Origin: Oscillospiraceae bacterium
Lineage (GTDB): Bacteria; Bacillota; Clostridia; Oscillospirales; Oscillospiraceae
Assembly: GCA_017395085.1 (NCBI GenBank)
Contig: JAFPWF010000020.1
Span: forward strand, 32,214-96,213
DNA: 64,000 nucleotides
Direction of reading: 5' to 3'
Positions within the stretch are counted from its first letter, which is position 1, and each line of letters starts with the position of its first letter. This document shows, piece after piece, positions 59,816 through 64,000 of this stretch. Made by a program: the position numbers and the translations under genes. The notes under the pieces were generated by a model that saw only the letters and a list, made by a program, of their open reading frames with translations, did no database searches and was not told the DNA's origin.

Positions 59816-60889
59816 TTGAAGCTTGGTATTGTGGGGCTTCCGAATGTCGGCAAGACGACTCTGTTTAACGCGCTGACCGGTGCGAAGGCCGAGACCGGGA
59901 GCTATACCAATGCCGGGGCAAAGCCGAATATCGGCAATGCAAAGGTTCCGGACGAGCGCCTGGACTGGCTGGCGGATTACTATCACCCGAAGAAGTATTC
60001 TCCCGCAACCGTCGACTTTGTGGACATTGCGGGCGTCAGCGGCGGCGGAAAGGGGAACGAGGTGTTCCAGAACATCCGCCAGGTCGACGCGCTGGTCGAG
60101 GTGGTCCGCTGCTTTGAAAACGACGACGTGTTCCTCGAAAAGGCGGACGCCGTGCGCGACGCCGAATCGTTTGAGCTGGAGCTGATCCTCGCCGACCTTG
60201 AGATCACCGAGCGCCGCCTGGAGCGCGCGAAGAAGAACGCCAAGGGCGGGGACAAAAAGTATAAACACGAGTGCGAGACCTGCGAGGCGCTCATCGCCCA
60301 CCTGACCGAGGAAAAGCCCGCCCGCGACTTTGAGTTTACCGAAGAGGATGCGGACATGCTGGCCGACGGAGGCCTGCTGACCATCAAGCCGGTCATCTAT
60401 GTGGCGAACCTCGACGAGGACGGAATGAGCGACCCCGAAGGAAACGCCAACTACTCCGCGCTGAAGGCCTACGCCGAGGCGCACGCCGCGGCTGTGCTCC
60501 CGGTGGCGGCCAAGTTCGAGGAGGATCTGACCGACCTTGACGAGGAAGAGGCGCAGATGTTCATGGAGGACCTCGGCCTGAAAGAGCGCGGCCTGGACCG
60601 CCTCATTAAAACCTCCTACGACCTGCTGGGCTACATCTCGTTCCTGACAGCCGGGGAGGACGACGTCCACGCCTGGACCATCGTGAGGGGAACCAAGGCG
60701 CCCAAGGCGGCGGGCAAGATCCACAAGGACATTGAGCGCGGCTTCATCCGCGCAGAGATCGTCGCCTTTGACGACCTGAAGGCATGCGGCAGCATGGCGG
60801 CCGCCAAGGAGAAGGGCCTCTTCCGCCTGGAGGGCAAGGAATACGTCATGCAGGACGGCGACGTCACGCTCTTCCGCTTCAACGTCTGA
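59816..60889 (+). CDS. ychF: Redox-regulated ATPase YchF
   Basis: 357-residue Obg-family P-loop protein that prefers ATP. MKLGIVGLPNVGKTTLFNAL is the canonical N-terminus (P-loop GLPNVGKT), with FVDIAGVSGGGKGNE as switch II. The NKxD-equivalent is VANLDEDGM and the TGS-like C-terminus has FLTAGEDDVHAWTI and GKIHKDIERGFIRAEIV. TTG 59816 was chosen over the in-frame ATG 59783 and GTG 59807 because it restores the family N-terminus and lies downstream of the promoter, with GAGG upstream. Linked to stress response and ribosome binding. Confidence 0.95.
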   Translation: MKLGIVGLPNVGKTTLFNALTGAKAETGSYTNAGAKPNIGNAKVPDERLDWLADYYHPKKYSPATVDFVDIAGVSGGGKGNEVFQNIRQVDALVEVVRCFENDDVFLEKADAVRDAESFELELILADLEITERRLERAKKNAKGGDKKYKHECETCEALIAHLTEEKPARDFEFTEEDADMLADGGLLTIKPVIYVANLDEDGMSDPEGNANYSALKAYAEAHAAAVLPVAAKFEEDLTDLDEEEAQMFMEDLGLKERGLDRLIKTSYDLLGYISFLTAGEDDVHAWTIVRGTKAPKAAGKIHKDIERGFIRAEIVAFDDLKACGSMAAAKEKGLFRLEGKEYVMQDGDVTLFRFNV

Positions 60890-60913
60890 GTGCGGAAATC
60901 GGCCGGAAAACCG

Positions 60914-60942
60914 TTGACAGAACCGGCCTGAAATGCTATAGT
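60914..60942 (+). promoter_or_regulatory. Promoter of the thrS T-box operon
   Basis: Perfect TTGACA, 17-bp spacer, TATAGT. Confidence 0.8.
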
Positions 60943-60949
60943 ATCGTGG

Positions 60950-61166
60950 AATTGAAAAGGCGTTGACGGAGAACGCCGCCGGTGTCGGGATCCAGAGAGA
61001 GCGGTCATGGCTGCAAGCCGCTTGCCCGGTGAAGGCAGGGCGACCGCTCCCGAGCCGGGAAGAGGAAATGCTTCCCCGTCGGCACACGTAAGCTGCATCA
61101 ATGAGTGAAACATCAAGGTGGAACCGTGCATAGACTGCACCCTTGGCGAATGCCAGGGGTGTTTTT
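60950..61166 (+). ncRNA. T-box riboswitch leader of thrS
   Basis: The stretch AAGGTGGAACCGTG (61115-61128) matches the T-box core that pairs with the uncharged tRNA acceptor end. A Stem I-like part has the AGAGAG bulge motif (60995-61000) and long pairings CCGG..TCGGGA with TCCCGA..CCGG (60979-60990 / 61048-61058) and AGCGGTC with GACCGCT. The leader ends in an intrinsic terminator, CACCCTTGGC-GAAT-GCCAGGGGTG plus five T (61138-61166). It should sense uncharged tRNA-Thr and raise thrS expression; I could not assign the specifier codon with certainty. Confidence 0.85.
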
Positions 61167-61184
61167 ATTCAGGAGGAAAAGCAT

Positions 61185-62948
61185 ATGAAGATTATTTACA
61201 AGGACGGTACGGTCGGGGAATGCCCGCAGGAAGAAGAACTGCACGTACTGCGCCACACTGCCGCGCACATCATGGCCCAGGCCATCCAGCACCTGTACCC
61301 GCATGCCAAGTTCGCGTTCGGCCCTGCCACGCAGAACGGCTTTTATTATGACGTGGACCTCGGCGACGTGAAGCTCGCCAACGAGGATCTGGAAGCCATT
61401 GAGAAAGAAATGAAGAAGATCGTGAAGCAGAATCTTCCGATCAAGGCCTTTACCCTCCCGCGGGACGAGGCCATTGCCTACATGGCCGAGCGCGGCGCGG
61501 ATTACAAGGTGGAGCACATGGCGGAGGACCTCGTGGATGAAACTGAGTTCAGTTTCTTCCAGCAGGGCGATTACGTCGACATGTGTCTCGGACCGCACCT
61601 GACCTACACCAAGGCCCTCAAGGCCTTCAAGATTACCCAGCAGTCCGGCGCCTACTGGAAGGACGACAGCAGCAACAAGATGCTCACCCGCATCAACGGC
61701 GTTGCCTTCCGCACCGCCGAAGAGCTGGATACCTATCTGGTGCAGCTTGAAGAGGCGAAGAAGCGTGACCACCGCAAGCTCGGCAAGGAACTCGGCCTCT
61801 TTGCCTTCCGCGACGAGGCGCCCGGCTTCCCATTCTACCTGCCGAAGGGCATGGTCCTGCGCAACACCCTCATCGACTACTGGCGCAAGGTCCACAAAAA
61901 GTGGGACTATGTTGAAATCTCCACGCCCCAGATCATGAAGCGCACCCTCTGGGAGACTTCCGGCCACTGGGACCACTACAAGGACAACATGTACACCACC
62001 GTCATCGACGGCGAGGACTTTGCCATCAAGCCCATGAACTGCCCCGGCAGCATCCTGGTCTATGACCTGGAGCCGCACTCCTACAAGGAGTTGCCGCTGC
62101 GCTATGCGGAACTCGGCCTGGTCCACCGGCACGAGCTCTCCGGCGCCCTGCACGGGATGTTCCGCGTCCGCTGCTTTACGCAGGACGACGCCCACATTCT
62201 CCTTGCCAAGGAACAGATCAAGGACGAGGTTATCCGCATTGCGCAGCTGTTTGACGAGGTTTACTCCGTCTTCGGCCTGCCGTACAAGATTGAGCTCTCC
62301 ACCATGCCCGACGACCATATCGGTACGGTGGAAGACTGGGACATTGCCACTGCAGCCCTGGCGGACGCGATTACGTCCATCGGCAAGGAATACATCCTCA
62401 ATCCGGGCGACGGCGCCTTCTACGGCCCGAAGCTGGACTTCCACATCCAGGACTCTCTCGGCAGAACCTGGCAGTGCGGCACCATTCAGCTGGACTACCA
62501 GCTGCCCGGCCGCTTTGACCTGACCTATGTCGACTCCGAAGGCAAGGACGTCTGCCCCGTGATGATCCACCGCGTCGTGTTCGGCTCTATCGAACGCTTC
62601 ATCGGCGTGATTACCGAGCATTACGCCGGCGCCTTCCCGACCTGGCTGGCTCCGGTGCAGGTCAAGGTGCTCCCGATTACCGACCGCGCAGCGGAATACA
62701 GCAGGGAAGTCTCCGAAAAGCTGGACAGCGCGGGCTTCCGCAGCGAAGTGGATTCCCGCAACGAAAAGATCGGCTATAAGATCCGTTCCGCGCAGCTGGA
62801 AAAGGTCCCGTACATGCTGGTCATCGGCGACAAGGAAGTGGAAGCCGGCACGGTCGCGGTACGCACCAGAGAGGGCAAGGACCTCGGCGCCATGCCGCTG
62901 GACGCCTTCCTGGAGAAGATCGGAACCGAAGTTCAGCAGATGCTCTGA
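61185..62948 (+). CDS. thrS: Threonyl-tRNA synthetase lacking most of the TGS domain
   Basis: 587-residue class II synthetase. The editing domain (HTAAHIMAQAIQHLYP with H24/H28) begins about 20 residues from the start, where typical ThrS (about 640 residues) has a 60-residue TGS domain; only a stub, MKIIYKDGTVGECPQ, remains. The catalytic core is complete: active-site zinc cysteine in KPMNCPGSILVYD, motif 2 LGLVHRHELSGALHGMFRVR, TQDDAHIL, and motif 3 GSIERFIGVITEHYAG. The C-terminal anticodon-binding domain follows. ATG 61185 has AGGAGG eight bases upstream and lies after the T-box terminator. Confidence 0.96.
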   Translation: MKIIYKDGTVGECPQEEELHVLRHTAAHIMAQAIQHLYPHAKFAFGPATQNGFYYDVDLGDVKLANEDLEAIEKEMKKIVKQNLPIKAFTLPRDEAIAYMAERGADYKVEHMAEDLVDETEFSFFQQGDYVDMCLGPHLTYTKALKAFKITQQSGAYWKDDSSNKMLTRINGVAFRTAEELDTYLVQLEEAKKRDHRKLGKELGLFAFRDEAPGFPFYLPKGMVLRNTLIDYWRKVHKKWDYVEISTPQIMKRTLWETSGHWDHYKDNMYTTVIDGEDFAIKPMNCPGSILVYDLEPHSYKELPLRYAELGLVHRHELSGALHGMFRVRCFTQDDAHILLAKEQIKDEVIRIAQLFDEVYSVFGLPYKIELSTMPDDHIGTVEDWDIATAALADAITSIGKEYILNPGDGAFYGPKLDFHIQDSLGRTWQCGTIQLDYQLPGRFDLTYVDSEGKDVCPVMIHRVVFGSIERFIGVITEHYAGAFPTWLAPVQVKVLPITDRAAEYSREVSEKLDSAGFRSEVDSRNEKIGYKIRSAQLEKVPYMLVIGDKEVEAGTVAVRTREGKDLGAMPLDAFLEKIGTEVQQML

Positions 62949-62994
62949 ACCGTTCCGGCCGAATCTGACATAAAACAATCCGGAGGAAGCAGTC

Positions 62995-63666
62995 ATGGCA
63001 TATTGTAAGAGCTGCGGAGCTTATATCCCTGACGGTCAGGCTGTGTGCCTTGCCTGCGGCTTCGACCCCGCCTCGGAGAAGAAGCCCGAAACGTCAAAGC
63101 CGAAGACGGAGAGCAGCGCCGCTTACCAGGCAAGCGAGAACAACGAGGAAATGCGCCGCCGTCTCGAAGAGCAGCGCAGGCGTGCCAGAGAGCAGAATCT
63201 TCAGTGGGCCGATCAGGAAAAGCGGCGCAGGGAAGAGCAGGCCGCCAGAGAAGCCGCCAGAAAAGAGCAGCAGGAGAAGGCCCGCCGTGAGGCGGAAGCG
63301 GAATACGCCCGCCGCAAGGCCGAGCAGGCCGCCCAGCAGGCGTCGCAGCAGTCCACGCAGAACGAAGCGCCCTACGGAGCAGCCGCCGGCCAGGGGAACA
63401 AGGCGCTTGCCGCGCTGAGCTATCTCAGCATTCTCTTCCTGGCACCGTCCATTTTTGCCCCGCAGGACAAGTTTGCGCGCTATCACGCCAGGCAGGGCAT
63501 GAAGCTGTTTATTTTCGGCATTGTTGCCGATCTCCTTGCGGCGATGATCGGCATCGGCTGGGTCGCGACGCTCGCCCGGCTCTACCTGATGTACAAAGGC
63601 ATCACAAACGCACTGAACTACCGCATGGAGCCCCTTCCTTACATCGGGACGATCGGAGACAAATAA
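62995..63666 (+). CDS. Zinc-ribbon, coiled-coil membrane protein of unknown function
   Basis: 223-residue protein with three parts. An N-terminal zinc ribbon carries CKSC at residues 4-7 and CLAC at 18-21. A highly charged Arg/Glu/Gln/Ala coiled coil covers about 48-125 (MRRRLEEQRRRAREQNLQWA and on). Two hydrophobic segments follow near 135-150 and 168-200 (FIFGIVADLLAAMIGIGWVA), with the DUF4870-like KFARYHARQGMKL before the second. AGGAGG precedes ATG 62995. It is 46 bp after thrS and may share its transcript. Function not recognised. Confidence 0.8.
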   Translation: MAYCKSCGAYIPDGQAVCLACGFDPASEKKPETSKPKTESSAAYQASENNEEMRRRLEEQRRRAREQNLQWADQEKRRREEQAAREAARKEQQEKARREAEAEYARRKAEQAAQQASQQSTQNEAPYGAAAGQGNKALAALSYLSILFLAPSIFAPQDKFARYHARQGMKLFIFGIVADLLAAMIGIGWVATLARLYLMYKGITNALNYRMEPLPYIGTIGDK

Positions 63667-63697
63667 GCGAACCCCCGAACGGTTTCAAAGAACTGAC

Positions 63698-63731
63698 AAA
63701 GCCGCGCCGCTGGTTACAGCAGCGCGGCTTT
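63698..63731 (+). terminator. Terminator before the rRNA-type promoter
   Basis: AAAGCCGCGC-C-GCTG / CAGC-A-GCGCGGCTTT hairpin with one internal mismatch and loop GTTA, followed by TCG; T-rich arm end. Confidence 0.8.
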
Positions 63732-63824
63732 CGTTACAAAGGACCCGGAAAACAAAGCTATTTCGGTTGCAAAGAGACAACAGAATTTTTGCAAAAAATA
63801 TTTTAAAAAACCCGGAAAATCTTC

Positions 63825-63853
63825 TTGACAACTAAAGTCGCTTGTGGTAGTAT
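63825..63853 (+). promoter_or_regulatory. Probable rRNA operon promoter with upstream A/T tract
   Basis: Perfect TTGACA, 17-bp spacer, TAGTAT, preceded by A/T-tracts (63786-63812) like a UP element. The transcribed sequence CCTTGAAAATTGAACAATGCAA (63889 on) resembles leader sequences before 16S rRNA in Firmicutes. The 16S gene itself is not in the window. Confidence 0.65.
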
Positions 63854-64000
63854 TTGAAAGCTGTCGCGGAAGCGGCGGGAAGCACCTTGAAAATTGAACA
63901 ATGCAAGAAAGCTAAAGCAAAATTTAGCACCAAACGGGAACTTTAAAGGGGCATCGGAAACGATGTTCCGGAAAATTCTTTTGAGAGCTGGAAAGCTTAA

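Noticed and set aside
61113-62996. 627-codon open frame antisense to thrS
   Set aside because: Complementary-frame artefact; the plus strand encodes a complete ThrS with T-box.

Overview
The window looks like a chromosomal segment of a moderately GC-rich Firmicute, most likely an anaerobic gut Clostridia (Oscillospirales-like; the family is my inference). The evidence is the contiguous S10-spc-alpha ribosomal cluster in Firmicute order (rpsJ to rplQ with secY-adk-map-infA-rpmJ inside it), a zinc-type S14, a T-box leader before thrS, a lysine riboswitch before an ABC transporter, strong GGAGG ribosome binding sites, and enzymes typical of anaerobic acyl-CoA metabolism. No acyl-CoA dehydrogenase and no respiratory genes are visible.

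Layout. 1-12.6 kb: two divergent acyl-CoA operons around a FadR-like GntR regulator. To the left are the regulator, an acyl-CoA synthetase, an enoyl-CoA hydratase and a phytoene-desaturase-like flavoprotein (cut by the window edge). To the right are a FadN-type hydroxyacyl-CoA dehydrogenase/hydratase, a thiolase, two nitronate-monooxygenase/FabK-like FMN proteins, another hydratase and a CoA-transferase. FadR-box-like palindromes lie in front of both operons. 12.6-16.5 kb: sbcD and sbcC, start-stop overlapped to the preceding operon. 16.6-20.4 kb: tRNA-Thr, tRNA-Tyr and a small decayed mobile island with a frameshifted tyrosine integrase and an XRE repressor interrupted by an in-frame amber codon. 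Two intact-looking cargo pairs remain: a GNAT protein with a 60-residue partner behind an 18-bp palindrome (toxin-antitoxin-like), and a small DUF5678-like protein with a retropepsin-like protease.

20.4-29.3 kb: a leucine-rich lipoprotein, an HpaI-type aldolase, a YczE-like membrane protein, a 2-hydroxyacid dehydrogenase, a HypA-like metallochaperone overlapping an 893-residue multi-cluster Fe-S flavoprotein, and a HAD phosphatase. 29.4-45.5 kb: the ribosomal protein cluster, with a structured leader containing an attenuator-like hairpin, an unusually long basic tail on S3, a duplicated 9-residue tail on L3, and a dispersed-repeat-like palindrome between infA and rpmJ. 45.6-51.4 kb: YbaK deacylase, a HAD phosphatase, a cysteine-desulfidase-family protein, and a lysine-riboswitch-controlled ABC transporter (binding protein, permease, ATPase).

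51.7-57.2 kb: a PrpR-type regulator whose AAA+ ATPase motifs are degenerate, divergent from HMG-CoA lyase, a MatC-type carrier and a class III CoA-transferase. Together these look like an uptake, activation and cleavage route for 3-hydroxy-3-methylglutarate or a related branched dicarboxylate. 57.2-58 kb: gene-poor and rich in short repeats. 58-63.7 kb: a large lipoprotein, YchF, T-box-thrS with a truncated TGS domain, and a zinc-ribbon/coiled-coil membrane protein. The window ends in a strong promoter and leader that probably belong to an rRNA operon starting just outside.
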